From: Limnohabitans radicicola
GTDB taxonomy: Bacteria; Pseudomonadota; Gammaproteobacteria; Burkholderiales; Burkholderiaceae_C
Length of the DNA: 64,000 nt
NCBI RefSeq assembly: GCF_014837235.1
Contig: NZ_JACYFT010000002.1
Location: forward strand, 952,720-1,016,719
Direction of reading: 5' to 3'
This document shows, piece by piece, positions 42,225 through 52,360 of the stretch. Under the pieces are notes generated by a model. It was not told the origin of the DNA, did not search any database, and saw nothing but the letters and a program-made list of their open reading frames with translations. The position numbers and the translations under genes are program-made. Within the stretch, counting starts at the first letter, position 1, and every line of letters begins with the position of its first letter.

Positions 42225-42323
42225 GGTGTTACCTCAGTGTGTAAGCATCACATGGATGCAATAGCCTCAATTTCAACCCATCTGCATGCAGGGGCTTCAA
42301 CATGGCTTGGTAGTCCATGGCGA

Positions 42324-43589
42324 TCAGGCCTGCTTGGCCGACTCGCGGTAAACCAGCAGCGGTGGCTTGTTTTCGTCGATGGTGGACTCGTCCACCACCA
42401 CTTTTTCCACATTCACCGCGTTGGGCAATTCGTACATGGTGTCGATCAAGGCCTGCTCCAAGATGGAGCGCAGGCCACGGGCACCCGTTTTGCGGGCCAG
42501 CGCCTTGCGTGCGATGGCATGCAGGGCGTTGGAGCGCACCTCCAGCTCGACGCCTTCCATGGCCAACAGCTTGGCAAACTGCTTGACCACGGCATTCTTG
42601 GGCTCGGTCAAAATTTGCACCAGGGCCTCTTCTGTCAGTTCGGCCAGGGTAGCCACCACCGGCAAGCGCCCCACCAACTCGGGGATCAGACCGAACTTGA
42701 TCAAGTCCTCAGGTTCCACGTCAGTGAACACCTCGGTGAGTGAGCGCTGCTTCTTGCTCTTGACCGTGGCACCAAAGCCAATGCCCCCGGATTCGGTGCG
42801 GCTTTCGATGACTTTTTCGAGGCCCGCAAACGCGCCGCCGCAGATGAACAGGATGTTGGTCGTGTCGATCTGCAAAAAGTCCTGGTTGGGGTGCTTGCGC
42901 CCGCCCTGTGGTGGGACGCTGGCCATGGTGCCTTCAACCAGCTTGAGCAAGGCTTGCTGAACGCCCTCGCCCGACACGTCGCGGGTGATAGAGGGGTTGT
43001 CGGACTTGCGGGTGATCTTGTCGATCTCGTCGATGTAAACGATACCGCGCTGGGCACGCTCGACGTCGTAATTGCAGGTCTGCAAGAGCTTGGCCACGAT
43101 GTTTTCGACGTCTTCACCCACATAACCGGCTTCGGTCAAGGTGGTGGCGTCGGCCATCACAAAAGGCACATCCAGCATGCGGGCCATGGTCTGCGCCAGC
43201 AGCGTCTTGCCCGAGCCCGTGGGGCCGATCAGCAAGATGTTGCTCTTGGCCAGCTCGACATCGTCTTTCTTGGCACCGTCTTTGTGCTTGAGGCGTTTGT
43301 AGTGGTTGTACACCGCCACAGCCAGGCTGCGCTTGGCCTTTTCCTGGCCAATCACATAGTTGTCGAGGTTGGACTTGAGGTCCGATGGGGTAGGCAGACC
43401 GTCTTTGGTCCCTTCCGCCAGCGTGTTGGTCGTGAGCTCGTCGCGCACGATGTCGTTGCACAAATCGATGCATTCATCGCAGATGAAAACCGACGGACCT
43501 GCAATCAGCTTTTTGACCTCGTGCTGGCTCTTGCCGCAGAAAGAGCAGTACAGGTTTTTCTCAGTGGTTGAGCCTTTTTTGTCGGCCAT
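42324..43589 (-). CDS. clpX: ClpX, ATPase subunit of ClpXP
   Basis: The 421-aa protein has the zinc-binding N-terminal domain ([21 protein letters not shown]). The AAA+ core shows [17 protein letters not shown] (Walker A), [10 protein letters not shown] (Walker B), and the pore loop and sensor II regions ([14 protein letters not shown]). ClpX unfolds substrates and feeds them to ClpP. A strong terminator separates it from clpP, so it may also have its own promoter. Confidence 0.98.
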   Translation of the reverse strand: MADKKGSTTEKNLYCSFCGKSQHEVKKLIAGPSVFICDECIDLCNDIVRDELTTNTLAEGTKDGLPTPSDLKSNLDNYVIGQEKAKRSLAVAVYNHYKRLKHKDGAKKDDVELAKSNILLIGPTGSGKTLLAQTMARMLDVPFVMADATTLTEAGYVGEDVENIVAKLLQTCNYDVERAQRGIVYIDEIDKITRKSDNPSITRDVSGEGVQQALLKLVEGTMASVPPQGGRKHPNQDFLQIDTTNILFICGGAFAGLEKVIESRTESGGIGFGATVKSKKQRSLTEVFTDVEPEDLIKFGLIPELVGRLPVVATLAELTEEALVQILTEPKNAVVKQFAKLLAMEGVELEVRSNALHAIARKALARKTGARGLRSILEQALIDTMYELPNAVNVEKVVVDESTIDENKPPLLVYRESAKQA

Positions 43590-43630
43590 AAATGTCGCCT
43601 CGGAATCCGGATATTCGTCAATGATAACGA

Positions 43631-43667
43631 AAGAAAAACGGCGCTCACCTCAGCAGGTAAACGCCGT
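43631..43667 (-). terminator. Terminator between clpP and clpX
   Basis: On the minus strand ACGGCGTTTACCT pairs with AGGTGAGCGCCGT (43638-43667, G-T wobbles allowed) around a GCTG loop and is followed by TTTTCTT. This is a very stable Rho-independent terminator, so clpP and clpX are not simply one transcript. Confidence 0.8.
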
Positions 43668-43697
43668 CCCCAAAGGTGCCGGTTGAACCGGCAGTCA

Positions 43698-44306
43698 TCA
43701 AGTGCGCTTGGCGATGACCTGATCGACCAAACCATACTCCTTGGCCTCTTGCGCGGACAGGTAGTAGTCGCGCTCGGTATCACGCTCAATGCGCTCCAGA
43801 GGTTGGCCCGTGTTCTCGGCCAGGATGCGGTTCAGCTGCTCTCGGGTTTTGATGATTTCGCGTGCGGCGATCTCGATCTCGGTCGCCTGACCACGCGCAC
43901 CGCCCAGGGGCTGGTGAATCATGACCTTGGAGCTGGGCAGAGAAAAACGCTTGCCCTTGGCGCCCGCTGACAGCAGGAACGCGCCCATGCTGGCGGCCAT
44001 GCCGTTGCACAGGGTCGACACATCCGGCTTGATGAAATTCATGGTGTCGTAAATCGCCATGCCCGCACTCACCGAACCGCCGGGCGAGTTGATGTACAGC
44101 GAGATGTCCTTTTCGGGGTTTTCGCTCTCCAGAAACAGCAACTGGGCCACGATCAGGTTGGCCATGTGGTCATTGACCTCGCCCACCAGAAAGATCACGC
44201 GCTCCTTGAGCAGACGCGAATAAATGTCGTAGGCACGCTCGCCTCGGCCCGATTGTTCAACGACCATGGGCACCATGCCCAGATTAGTGATGTCCAGTGC
44301 GCTCAT
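43698..44306 (-). CDS. clpP: ClpP, protease subunit of ClpXP/ClpAP
   Basis: The 202-aa serine protease has the start [33 protein letters not shown]. The catalytic serine lies in [16 protein letters not shown], the histidine in [10 protein letters not shown] and the aspartate in the [11 protein letters not shown] region. Two ATG codons are adjacent (44309 and 44306). GGAG is better spaced for the second. The length is normal for the family. It lies downstream of tig, the usual pairing. Confidence 0.98.
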   Translation of the reverse strand: MSALDITNLGMVPMVVEQSGRGERAYDIYSRLLKERVIFLVGEVNDHMANLIVAQLLFLESENPEKDISLYINSPGGSVSAGMAIYDTMNFIKPDVSTLCNGMAASMGAFLLSAGAKGKRFSLPSSKVMIHQPLGGARGQATEIEIAAREIIKTREQLNRILAENTGQPLERIERDTERDYYLSAQEAKEYGLVDQVIAKRT

Positions 44307-44360
44307 CATTTCTCCAGAAATTGAAACCAACTTTAACCAATTTTGGCAAGCACCAAGAAG

Positions 44361-44403
44361 ATGGGGCTTGAAAGCCGGACTGCAAGCCCGGCTCAAGCCC
44401 CAT
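44361..44403 (-). terminator. Large hairpin between tig and clpP
   Basis: Perfect 11-bp arms ATGGGGCTTGA (44361-44371) and TCAAGCCCCAT (44393-44403) enclose a second inner stem (AGCCGG/CCGGCT). It begins 26 bases past the tig stop. The downstream tract is only moderately T-rich (CTTCTTGG), so it may be an attenuator or mRNA-stabilising structure rather than a full terminator. Confidence 0.5.
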
Positions 44404-44428
44404 TCATGGGTGCAAACCCGAGGACCGA

Positions 44429-45739
44429 TCAGGCCTGGCCCATCAGCTCTTCAAAGGAAATGGCTTTTTCGGTGACTTTGGCTTTGCTCAGCACGAAATC
44501 GGCCACATTGCCTTCGATCACGACCGCTTCGACTTCGGCCATGCGCTGGTTGTCGCTGTAGTACCAGCGGGTCACGTCTTCAGGACGCTCGTAGCTGGCA
44601 GCCAGCTCTTCGATGTGGGCCTTGATCTGCTCGGGCTTGGCATGCAGTTCGTTGCTGCGCACCACCTCGGCCACCACGAGACCCAGACGCACGCGCTGCT
44701 CGGCTTGGGGGCGGAAGATGTCGTCAGGGATCGGGGCCTTGTCGGCGTCCTTGATGCCGCGCTGCTTCAGATCGGCGCGGGCACCGTCTTTGAGGCGTTC
44801 GACTTCGGACTGCACGATGGACTGGGGCAGATCCAGCTCGGCCTTGGCGACCAAGGCGTCCATGGCGGCTTGCTTGTTGCGGGCCAGCAGGCGGAACTTG
44901 ACTTCGCGCTCCAGGTTCTTTCGGATGTCGGCACGCAGGCCTTCAACGGTGCCGTCGGCAATGCCCAGAGACTTGGCCAGGGCTTCGTTGACTTCAGGCA
45001 GGTTGGCGGCTTCGATCTTCTTGATGGTCACCAAGAAGTCAGCAGTTTTACCAGCCACATCCTTGCCGTGGTAGTCGGCAGGGAACGCCAGCGGGAAAGT
45101 TTTGCTTTCGCCCGACTTCATGCCGCGCACAGCGTCTTCGAACTCCTTGAGCATCTGGCCTTCGCCGACCAGGAACTGGAAGTCCTCGGCCTTGCCGCCT
45201 TCGAAGGCTTCACCGTCGATCTTGCCGGCGAAGTCGATGGTCACGCGGTCACCGTCTTGCGCAGAAGCGTCTTGCGCGCGCTGGGCGAAGGTGCGGCGCT
45301 GCTTGCGCAGGATGTCCACGGTCTTGTCGATGGCAGCGTCAGACACTTCGGCTGTGAGTTTTTCGACTTCGGTGCTGGCCAGATCGGCCAGTTTGACTTC
45401 GGGGTAGACCTCGAAAACGGCGTCAAAAGTCAGCTCACCCTCGGGCGCGCCTTCTTTTTCGGAAATGCGGGGCTGACCAGCCACACGCACTTTGGCTTCG
45501 TTGGCGGCCTGGGCAAAGGCTTCACCCACCTTGTCGTTCAGCACTTCGTACTGAACCGAGTAGCCATAGCGCTGCGCCACCACGTTCATGGGCACCTTGC
45601 CGGGACGGAAACCGTCCATCTTGACCGTGCGGGCCATTTTCTTCAGGCGTGCATCGACCTCGGACTGGATGGCCGTCACAGGCACAGTCAGGGTGATCTT
45701 GCGTTCCAGTTTTTCAAGGGTTTCAACAGTCACTGTCAT
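44429..45739 (-). CDS. tig: Trigger factor
   Basis: The 436-aa ribosome-bound chaperone begins [57 protein letters not shown], which includes the ribosome-binding GFRPGKxP loop. A central PPIase (FKBP) domain follows ([36 protein letters not shown]), then the C-terminal helical arms. It binds nascent chains at the exit tunnel. It lies upstream of clpP, the conserved bacterial order. Confidence 0.98.
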   Translation of the reverse strand: MTVTVETLEKLERKITLTVPVTAIQSEVDARLKKMARTVKMDGFRPGKVPMNVVAQRYGYSVQYEVLNDKVGEAFAQAANEAKVRVAGQPRISEKEGAPEGELTFDAVFEVYPEVKLADLASTEVEKLTAEVSDAAIDKTVDILRKQRRTFAQRAQDASAQDGDRVTIDFAGKIDGEAFEGGKAEDFQFLVGEGQMLKEFEDAVRGMKSGESKTFPLAFPADYHGKDVAGKTADFLVTIKKIEAANLPEVNEALAKSLGIADGTVEGLRADIRKNLEREVKFRLLARNKQAAMDALVAKAELDLPQSIVQSEVERLKDGARADLKQRGIKDADKAPIPDDIFRPQAEQRVRLGLVVAEVVRSNELHAKPEQIKAHIEELAASYERPEDVTRWYYSDNQRMAEVEAVVIEGNVADFVLSKAKVTEKAISFEELMGQA

Positions 45740-45788
45740 TGTCGTTCTCGGTTAATGTGAATCGTTTTCCGGCCTGAGCCGGAAACCG

Positions 45789-45875
45789 TGGTGCGCGGGG
45801 GGGGACTCGAACCCCCACACCATTGCTGGCGTCAGGACCTAAACCTGGTGCGTCTACCAATTTCGCCACCCGCGC
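45789..45875 (-). tRNA. tRNA-Leu (UAG)
   Basis: The 87-nt minus-strand gene starts GCGCGGGTGGCGAAATTGG, has an anticodon loop with TAG, a long variable arm as expected for leucine tRNA, and the T-loop GGTTCGAGTCC, and ends with the acceptor strand and an encoded ACCA. It lies just upstream of tig. Confidence 0.94.
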
Positions 45876-46026
45876 GGGTCCAAACAAAAAGGGCGAACAG
45901 GCCGGGATGGGAGCCATCCACAGGCCTGACCGCCCGCTTGAAATCGGTCAACTTTCTATTTTAGCCGCTCCGAACCCCGTTTTCGGGTTCGGGCGGTGCT
46001 GGTTTTCCCCTCTGCCACGGTGTTTT

Positions 46027-49000
46027 TCAAGCCGCCTGGGCAGCCTCTGTCGGGCGCGGCACACGGAACCAGGCCGCATACATGGCCGGCAGCGCCAGCA
46101 AAGTCAGGGCGGTGGCCACGATCAGACCACCCATGATGGCCACGGCCATCGGGCCCCAGAACACGCTGCGTGAGAGCGGGATCATGGCCAGCACGGCGGC
46201 AGCGGCCGTCAGCACGATGGGGCGCAAACGGCGCACCGCCGACTCGACGATCGCCCGCCAGCCCTCGATACCTGCAGCACGGTCCTGCTCGATTTGGTCG
46301 ATCAGGATCACCGAGTTGCGCTGGATCATGCCCATGAGCGCGATCACCCCCAGCAAGGCCACAAAACCGAACGGGCGATTGAGCGCTAGCAAGGCCGCCG
46401 CCACCCCTGCCATGCCCAAGGGGCCGGTCAGGAAAACCAGCACCGAGCGGCTGAAGCTTTGCAACTGCAGTATCAGCAAGGTGAAGGTGATGAACAGCAT
46501 GATGGGCACGCCCGCCGCAATCGAGGCCGAGCCTTTGGAGCTTTGCTCCACCGCGCCGGCGACCTCAATGCGGTAATCGCTTTGCCCCTGGCTGGCCCAC
46601 TGGGCTTGGAGCTTCTGCAATTCAGGCTGCAGCTGCGCTGTCACCGTGGCACCCTGCACCCCTTCGGCGATGTCGGACTGCAAGGTGATGGCGTACTGGC
46701 GGCCTTCGCGCCACATCACGCCCGGCTCCCAGCCGAACACGGGGCGTGCAATCTGCAAGAGCGGAATCGATTTGCCAGACGCCGTGGGCACATAGGCCTG
46801 GCCCAGATCGGACAGCGCGTCGCGCTCGTTCAAAGGCTGACGCAGGACGATGTCGATCAGCTTGTCGCCTTCACGGAACTGGCCCACGGGCGCACCCGAC
46901 AGCAGGGTACGCGAAGCCTGGGCAATGGACTGGCTGGTCACGCCCAGGGCGCGGGCTTTGGCCTGGTCCACTTCCAAACGCACGGTCTTGACCGACTCGT
47001 TCCAGTTGTCGTTGACCCCCCGGGCGCTGACGTTGCGGCGCATCACCGCCTTGACCTCTTCGGCCTTCTGACGCAGGGCCACAGGCTCGCTGCCGACCAC
47101 GCGGAACTGCACCGGGTATGGCACAGGCGGGCCATTGGGCAGCAGCTTGACGCGGCCACGGATCTCGGGGAACTCCTGCGCCAGCAAGGCCGGAAGCTTG
47201 ACGCGCAGGCTCTCGCGCACTTTCAGGTCACGCGGCAGCACGATCAGCTGCGACACGTTGCTCTGCGGGAACACCTGATCGAGCGGCAGGTAAAAACGCG
47301 GCACACCCGAGCCCACCCAGGTGGTGACCGAGCTCACGCCCTCTTCTTGTGCCAGGCGTTTTTCAACCCGCTTGGCCACCTCTTCGCTGGCACTGTAGGG
47401 CGCGCCCTCTGGCAGCCACAGGTCCACCAAAATTTCAGGACGGCTGGAATCAGGGAAGAACTGCTGCTGCACCTTGCCCATGCCCACGATACCCAGCACA
47501 AACAGGGCGATGGTGATGGCGATCGTCTTCCAGCGGTGGGTCACGCACCAGGTGACCCAACGGCGGAACTGGCGATAGAAAGGTGTGTCGAACATCTCGG
47601 CACTGTCGTGGCTGTGCCCGGCACCCTCACCGGCAACGGCGTGCGCTGGCGGCTTGAGCAGCCATGCGCCCAGATAAGGCACAAAGTAGACGGAAGCCAC
47701 CCAGCTCACGATCAGGGCGATCACGGTGACCGCAAAGATGGCGAAGGTATATTCACCCGTCACCGATTTGGCGATGCCAATGGGCAAAAAGCCGGCTGCG
47801 GTGATCAGCGTGCCCGTCAACATGGGCATGGCCGTCAGCTCGTACGCAAAAGTGGCAGAGCGGAACTTGTCGTAGCCCTCTTCCATCTTGCGCACCATCA
47901 TCTCGACCGCGATGATGGCGTCGTCCACGAGCAAGCCCAGCGCGATGATGAGCGAACCCAGCGAGATTTTGTGCAGGCCAATGCCGAAGTAGTTCATGGC
48001 CAGAAAGGTCACCGCCAGCACCAGCGGGATGGTGATGCCCACCACCAAACCAGGACGGATGTCCAGCGTCCAACGGCGCCACAGCGGGTTCTGCCCGGGG
48101 CGTTTGTGCAGGCCCAGTGACAAAAAGCTCACCGCCAGCACGATCACCACCGCCTCGATCAGCACCTTGATGAACTCGTTAACGGATTTGGACACGGCAG
48201 CAGGCTGGTCCTGCACCTGTTTCAGGGTCAGACCTGCGGGCAATGTCGCTTCTATTTTCTTGACCGTACTGCCCAGCGCATGGCCCAACGCGATGATGTC
48301 TCCCCCTTTGGCCATGCTCACGCCCAACGCGATGACTTCCTGGCCCTCGTGGCGCACCTTGACGGAAGGTGGATCAGCATAACCGCGGCTGACTGTGGCG
48401 ATATCGCCCAGGCGCACCTGTGCGCCCGAGCCACCCCGAATGGGCATGGCCCGCAGGTCGTCCAGGTTCTGGAACTGGCCGCCCACGCGCACCTGCACCA
48501 CATCATGGGGCGACTGCATCGTACCCGCTGACTCGACCGCGTTTTGCTGCCCCAGCTGTGCCAGCACCGCCCCCATGTCCAGACCCATCTGGGCGATCTT
48601 CTTTTGCGAGACGTCGATGAAGACTTTTTCGTCCTGCACACCAAAGAGCTCGACCTTGGCCACATCGGGCACGCGCAGCAGCGTCTGGCGGACGCGGTCG
48701 GCATGCGCCTTGACCTCGGCCGCACTGAAACCGTCGCCACTCAGGGCGTAGATCACACCGTAAACATCGCCGAACTCGTCGTTGAAAAACGGCCCCACCA
48801 CCCCCTGAGGCAAGGTGGCGCGCATGTCGCCAATCTTCTTGCGCACGGTGTACCAAACCTGAGGCACCTCACCAGGCTTGGAATAGTCCTTGAGTTCGAG
48901 AATGATCTGCGACTCGCCTGGCTTGGAGTAGCTGCGGATCTTGTCCGAATAGGGCACTTCCTGCAGCGTGCGTTCGAGCTTGTCGGTCACCTGCTCGGCC

Positions 49001-49197
49001 ACCTGCTGGGCCGTGGCCCCGGGCCAATAGGTGCGCACCACCATCGCCCGGAAGGTGAAAGGCGGGTCCTCGTCCTGCCCGAGCTGAAAGTACGACGCCA
49101 TGCCCAGCACCATGAGCGCCACCATCAGGTAGCGCGTGAGGGCTGGGTGCTCCAGCGCCCAGCGCGAGAGGTTAAATTTTTGATCTTGCGAAGCCAT
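46027..49197 (-). CDS. RND-family efflux pump inner-membrane transporter
   Basis: The 1056-aa protein is a HAE-type RND transporter. It has an N-terminal helix (LTRYLMVALMVLGMASYFQLGQDEDPPF) and two large periplasmic domains (FNDEFGDVYGVIYALSGDGFSAAEV in the first). Helices 2-6 include ISLGSLIIALGLLVDDAIIAVEMMVRKMEEG with the paired acidic proton-relay residues. A second helical set contains FGFVALLGVIALMGMIQRNSVILIDQIEQD. It exports compounds with the adaptor encoded 6 bases upstream. The outer-membrane partner is not in the operon. Confidence 0.95.
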   Translation of the reverse strand: MASQDQKFNLSRWALEHPALTRYLMVALMVLGMASYFQLGQDEDPPFTFRAMVVRTYWPGATAQQVAEQVTDKLERTLQEVPYSDKIRSYSKPGESQIILELKDYSKPGEVPQVWYTVRKKIGDMRATLPQGVVGPFFNDEFGDVYGVIYALSGDGFSAAEVKAHADRVRQTLLRVPDVAKVELFGVQDEKVFIDVSQKKIAQMGLDMGAVLAQLGQQNAVESAGTMQSPHDVVQVRVGGQFQNLDDLRAMPIRGGSGAQVRLGDIATVSRGYADPPSVKVRHEGQEVIALGVSMAKGGDIIALGHALGSTVKKIEATLPAGLTLKQVQDQPAAVSKSVNEFIKVLIEAVVIVLAVSFLSLGLHKRPGQNPLWRRWTLDIRPGLVVGITIPLVLAVTFLAMNYFGIGLHKISLGSLIIALGLLVDDAIIAVEMMVRKMEEGYDKFRSATFAYELTAMPMLTGTLITAAGFLPIGIAKSVTGEYTFAIFAVTVIALIVSWVASVYFVPYLGAWLLKPPAHAVAGEGAGHSHDSAEMFDTPFYRQFRRWVTWCVTHRWKTIAITIALFVLGIVGMGKVQQQFFPDSSRPEILVDLWLPEGAPYSASEEVAKRVEKRLAQEEGVSSVTTWVGSGVPRFYLPLDQVFPQSNVSQLIVLPRDLKVRESLRVKLPALLAQEFPEIRGRVKLLPNGPPVPYPVQFRVVGSEPVALRQKAEEVKAVMRRNVSARGVNDNWNESVKTVRLEVDQAKARALGVTSQSIAQASRTLLSGAPVGQFREGDKLIDIVLRQPLNERDALSDLGQAYVPTASGKSIPLLQIARPVFGWEPGVMWREGRQYAITLQSDIAEGVQGATVTAQLQPELQKLQAQWASQGQSDYRIEVAGAVEQSSKGSASIAAGVPIMLFITFTLLILQLQSFSRSVLVFLTGPLGMAGVAAALLALNRPFGFVALLGVIALMGMIQRNSVILIDQIEQDRAAGIEGWRAIVESAVRRLRPIVLTAAAAVLAMIPLSRSVFWGPMAVAIMGGLIVATALTLLALPAMYAAWFRVPRPTEAAQAA

Positions 49198-49203
49198 GGC
49201 CGG

Positions 49204-50364
49204 TCACCGTCCCGTTGCGGCGCTGGCCGGGGCTGAGGCAGTAGTCACTGCAGCCGTGGCGGGGTCCGCATAGACCGTCACCTTCTGGCCCGCTGTCAAG
49301 ACATGCACACCAGCGGCCACCACTTTTTGACCGGTCTGCAAGCCCGACACGATCACGACCTGGTTGCCATCCACCGTGCCCACTTGCACGGGCTGAGAAC
49401 GCACTGTCATGGCCGCTTCGTCGAGCACCCAAACAGCGGTGCCGGCACCTTCTTGTCGCAGAGCGCTGGTCGGCAACTTGATCACCGGGGGCTGTACACC
49501 CTTGAGGGCGCCCGCCTGCACATTGACCGTCGCACCCAAAGGCAGCTTCTCGGAGGCATCCAGCGCCAGCTTGATGGTGAAGGTGCGCGTCACCGGATCG
49601 GCGCTCGCGCCCACCTCGCGCACACGGCCCTTGAGCACCTGCCCGGTGCTGGTCAACACCGCCGGCATGGCTTGCCCGGTTTTGAATGCCATCACAGCCT
49701 GCTCGGGCACAGCAAACACCGCATCACGCGGGCCGTCATGCGCCAGACGCACCACGGGCTGCCCGGCCGAGACGACCTGACCCACCTCGGCTTCCACCCC
49801 GGTCACCACACCGCTGGTGGTGGCCTGCAGGCGTGCATACGCCGCTTGGTTGCCTTGGGCTTGGGCCTGCGCGCGAGCTTGGGCCAGGCTGGCATCGGCC
49901 GCCTTGAACGCGGCCTCTCGGCGCTCCAGCTCGACGCTGCTGATGAAGTTTTGGGCCCGCAGCCCCTCAAAACGGCGCAACTCGGCCAGGCTCAAATCGC
50001 GCTGGGTTTGCGCTGCGGCCAGTTGCGCCTGGGCAGCTTGCGCAGCCAGTTGGTAGTCCTGCGGGTCGATCTGGGCCAGCACCTGACCCGCCTGTACCCG
50101 CTGCCCAACCTCGGCCTGACGCTCGGTCAATTTGCCTGCCACGCGAAAGCCTAGGCGGGACTCGATGCGTGCACGGATTTCGGCGGCGTATTCGGCCTGG
50201 GCATTGAGGTCTGAGGCACCCACGGTCAACAGCTTGACCGCACGAACGGGCTCTTCTACAGGCGTCTGGCGCGAACAGGCCGCCAAAGCCAACACCCCGG
50301 CACCCAAGGCCACACGGGTGGTCCACTGTACAGACGTTGATGTCCTGAACTTGCTTAAATACAT
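49204..50364 (-). CDS. RND efflux periplasmic adaptor lipoprotein
   Basis: The 386-aa protein has a lipoprotein signal (LGAGVLALAACSR, lipobox LAAC). RIESRLGFRVAGKLTERQAEVGQRVQAGQVLAQIDPQDYQLA leads into an alpha-hairpin of Ala/Gln/Leu repeats and a second half (LQATTSGVVTGVEAEVGQVVSAGQPVVRLAHDG). It is anchored to the inner membrane and bridges the RND pump to an outer channel. GGGAG precedes the ATG. It is the first gene of the two-gene operon. Confidence 0.94.
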   Translation of the reverse strand: MYLSKFRTSTSVQWTTRVALGAGVLALAACSRQTPVEEPVRAVKLLTVGASDLNAQAEYAAEIRARIESRLGFRVAGKLTERQAEVGQRVQAGQVLAQIDPQDYQLAAQAAQAQLAAAQTQRDLSLAELRRFEGLRAQNFISSVELERREAAFKAADASLAQARAQAQAQGNQAAYARLQATTSGVVTGVEAEVGQVVSAGQPVVRLAHDGPRDAVFAVPEQAVMAFKTGQAMPAVLTSTGQVLKGRVREVGASADPVTRTFTIKLALDASEKLPLGATVNVQAGALKGVQPPVIKLPTSALRQEGAGTAVWVLDEAAMTVRSQPVQVGTVDGNQVVIVSGLQTGQKVVAAGVHVLTAGQKVTVYADPATAAVTTASAPASAATGR

Positions 50365-50381
50365 GGCACTCCCTGCAAAAT

Positions 50382-50405
50382 ATTAATGACTGACTGGTTA
50401 GTAAT
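50382..50405. promoter_or_regulatory. TetR-type operator candidate upstream of the RND operon
   Basis: The imperfect palindrome ATTAATGAC-N6-GTTAGTAAT lies 18 bases upstream of the adaptor ATG, in the 85-base gap shared with the divergent squalene-synthase-like gene. It resembles sites of TetR-family efflux repressors. No tetR gene is adjacent, so the regulator would be encoded elsewhere. Confidence 0.4.
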
Positions 50406-50449
50406 CTATTGAATCTCCTGACATCTGTCAAGCGACAATACGATCACCC

Positions 50450-51478
50450 ATGCAAAAAGCCGGTCCTTTCAGCAGTGCTCCAAGAAAGCTCCTTCGGGGT
50501 GTTTCACGCTCTTTTTACCTGTCGATTCGGCTATTGCCCTCGGCATTGCAGGCCCCCATTGAGGTGGGCTATCTGCTGGCACGCGCCACCGACACGGTGG
50601 CCGACACCACCACACTGCCCCAGGCCGATCGGCTGGACTTGCTCCAAGCCATGATGGCCGCCATCGATGCACCCGCGGGTGACTTGCGGCACTGCCACCA
50701 GGCCCTGACCGAGTTTGCCGAGCGCCAGACCGACCCGCATGAGCGCTCACTGATGCAAGGCTTGCCCGACTGCCTGCCCCTGCTGCAAGCGCTCTCACCC
50801 GATGACCAGAACAGTGTGCGCTGGGTGCTGGGCCACATCACACACGGACAGATTCTGGACATTGAGCGATTTGGCCAAGGGCCTGCAGCCCTGGCCACCG
50901 ATGCGCAGCTGGACGACTACACCTGGCTCGTGGCCGGGTGTGTGGGCGAGTTCTGGACCGAATTGTGCGAACGCCACTTACCCGGCTTTGCCACCCAAAG
51001 CACGGACGCCATGCGGCAAGCAGGCCGGGCCTATGGCATGGGCCTGCAAAGGCTGAACATCCTGCGCGATGCCGGGGCCGATCTGGTCGCAGGCCGCTGC
51101 TACCTGCCCGAAACGCGCCTGGCCCCACTGGGTCTGAGCCCTGAACAACTCATGAAAGCCTCTCGCACCGGAGATGCGGCCACACTGCAGCGACTGGCCC
51201 CCCTTTGGGACGACTATCTTCAGCAAACCCATACCCAATTGCGGGAGGGCGTGTTGTACAGCCAGCGCCTGACCAGCCGCCGCCTGCGCCTGGCCAGCGC
51301 CCTGCCCGCCTTGATCGGTGCCCGCACGGTGGCCCTGCTGCGCCAGGCGGGGCCGCAAGCCCTCCCCCAGCGCGTGAAAATGCCACGCTCCGAAGTGCGT
51401 GCGCTGCTCTGGCGACTTCTCTGGCGGCTGGCCTCTCCAAATGCACTGGCCCATGAATTTCAGCGCCTGTCGCAGTGA
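50450..51478 (+). CDS. Squalene/phytoene synthase family protein (squalene-synthase-like)
   Basis: The 342-aa protein has the trans-isoprenyl diphosphate synthase pattern: GVSRSFYLSIRLLPSALQAPIEVGYLLARATDTVADT with the first Asp-rich motif (DTVAD), and GRAYGMGLQRLNILRDAGADLVAGRCYLP with the second (DAGAD). The SRSFYLSIRLLP opening is closer to squalene synthases (farnesyl-PP farnesyltransferase) than to HpnC. It probably condenses or rearranges farnesyl diphosphate units. It overlaps the putative leader of hpnD directly downstream. Confidence 0.8.
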   Translation: MQKAGPFSSAPRKLLRGVSRSFYLSIRLLPSALQAPIEVGYLLARATDTVADTTTLPQADRLDLLQAMMAAIDAPAGDLRHCHQALTEFAERQTDPHERSLMQGLPDCLPLLQALSPDDQNSVRWVLGHITHGQILDIERFGQGPAALATDAQLDDYTWLVAGCVGEFWTELCERHLPGFATQSTDAMRQAGRAYGMGLQRLNILRDAGADLVAGRCYLPETRLAPLGLSPEQLMKASRTGDAATLQRLAPLWDDYLQQTHTQLREGVLYSQRLTSRRLRLASALPALIGARTVALLRQAGPQALPQRVKMPRSEVRALLWRLLWRLASPNALAHEFQRLSQ

Positions 51479-51492
51479 GACAATCCCAGCCC

Positions 51493-52332
51493 ATGAGCCC
51501 GCAAGACTACGTCCAGCAAAAAGCCGCCGCCTCGGGCAGCAGTTTTTATTACGCCTTCCTGTTCCTGCCGCCCGAGCGCCGCGCCGCCATCACCGCGTTT
51601 TATGCGTTTTGCCGTGAAGTGGACGACGTGGTCGATGAAATCACAGACCCCAGCGTGGCTGCCGCCAAGCTCGGCTGGTGGCAAAAAGAAGTGCAGCAAG
51701 CCTATGCCGGCCAACCCACCCACCCGGTCATGCACGCGCTCATGCCGCACACCCAACCCTTTGGCATCGAGAGCCGCCACCTGATGGCCGTGATTGAAGG
51801 CTGTCAGATGGACCTCAACCAGACCCGCTACCTGGACTTTGCGGGCTTGGCGAAATACTGCCATTTGGTGGCGGGTGTCGTGGGCGAAGTCGCCGCCCGC
51901 ATCTTTGGCCAGACCGACGAGGCCACCACCGCCTACGCCCATAAGCTGGGCCTGGCCTTTCAGATGACCAACATCATCCGCGACGTGGGCGAAGACGCCA
52001 TGCGCGGGCGCATCTACCTGCCACTGGACGAGCAGCAACGCTTTGGCGTCAAGGCCAATGAGCTGATCCAGCGCACTTATTCAGACCGATTTACTGCGCT
52101 GATGAAGTTCCAGGCCGACCGCGCCCACGCCCTGTACGACGAAGCCCTGGCCCTGCTGCCTGCCTCGGACCGCCGTGCCCAAAAACCCGGCCTGATGATG
52201 GCCAGCATCTACCGCACCTTGCTGCGCGAGATCGAAGCCTCGGGCTTTCAGGTGCTGCACCAGCGCATTGCCCTCACGCCGCTGCGCAAGCTGTGGCTGG
52301 CCTGGAAGATGCAGGCTTTGGGGCGGTTCTGA
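51493..52332 (+). CDS. hpnD: Presqualene diphosphate synthase HpnD
   Basis: The 279-aa protein is a close fit to HpnD: SPQDYVQQKAAASGSSFYYAFLFLPPERRAAITAFYAFCREVDDVVDE with the first Asp-rich motif, and GLAFQMTNIIRDVGEDAMRGRIYLPLDE with the second. HpnD joins two farnesyl diphosphates to presqualene diphosphate on the way to squalene or hopanoids. The ATG at 51493 gives the usual family start. A GTG at 51475 overlapping the upstream stop is an alternative. Confidence 0.9.
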   Translation: MSPQDYVQQKAAASGSSFYYAFLFLPPERRAAITAFYAFCREVDDVVDEITDPSVAAAKLGWWQKEVQQAYAGQPTHPVMHALMPHTQPFGIESRHLMAVIEGCQMDLNQTRYLDFAGLAKYCHLVAGVVGEVAARIFGQTDEATTAYAHKLGLAFQMTNIIRDVGEDAMRGRIYLPLDEQQRFGVKANELIQRTYSDRFTALMKFQADRAHALYDEALALLPASDRRAQKPGLMMASIYRTLLREIEASGFQVLHQRIALTPLRKLWLAWKMQALGRF

Positions 52333-52360
52333 CCGCCCACCGCACGCTACCAGCGTCTGC

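Noticed and set aside
39729..42743. Very long plus-strand open frame (about 1000 codons) opposite lon
   Set aside because: It is the antisense of the lon gene in a GC-rich genome. The translation is rich in His, Gln, Gly and Leu with no domain, and Lon on the minus strand is unambiguous.
46459..48120. Plus-strand open frame of 553 codons opposite the RND pump
   Set aside because: Antisense shadow of a well-defined RND transporter gene.
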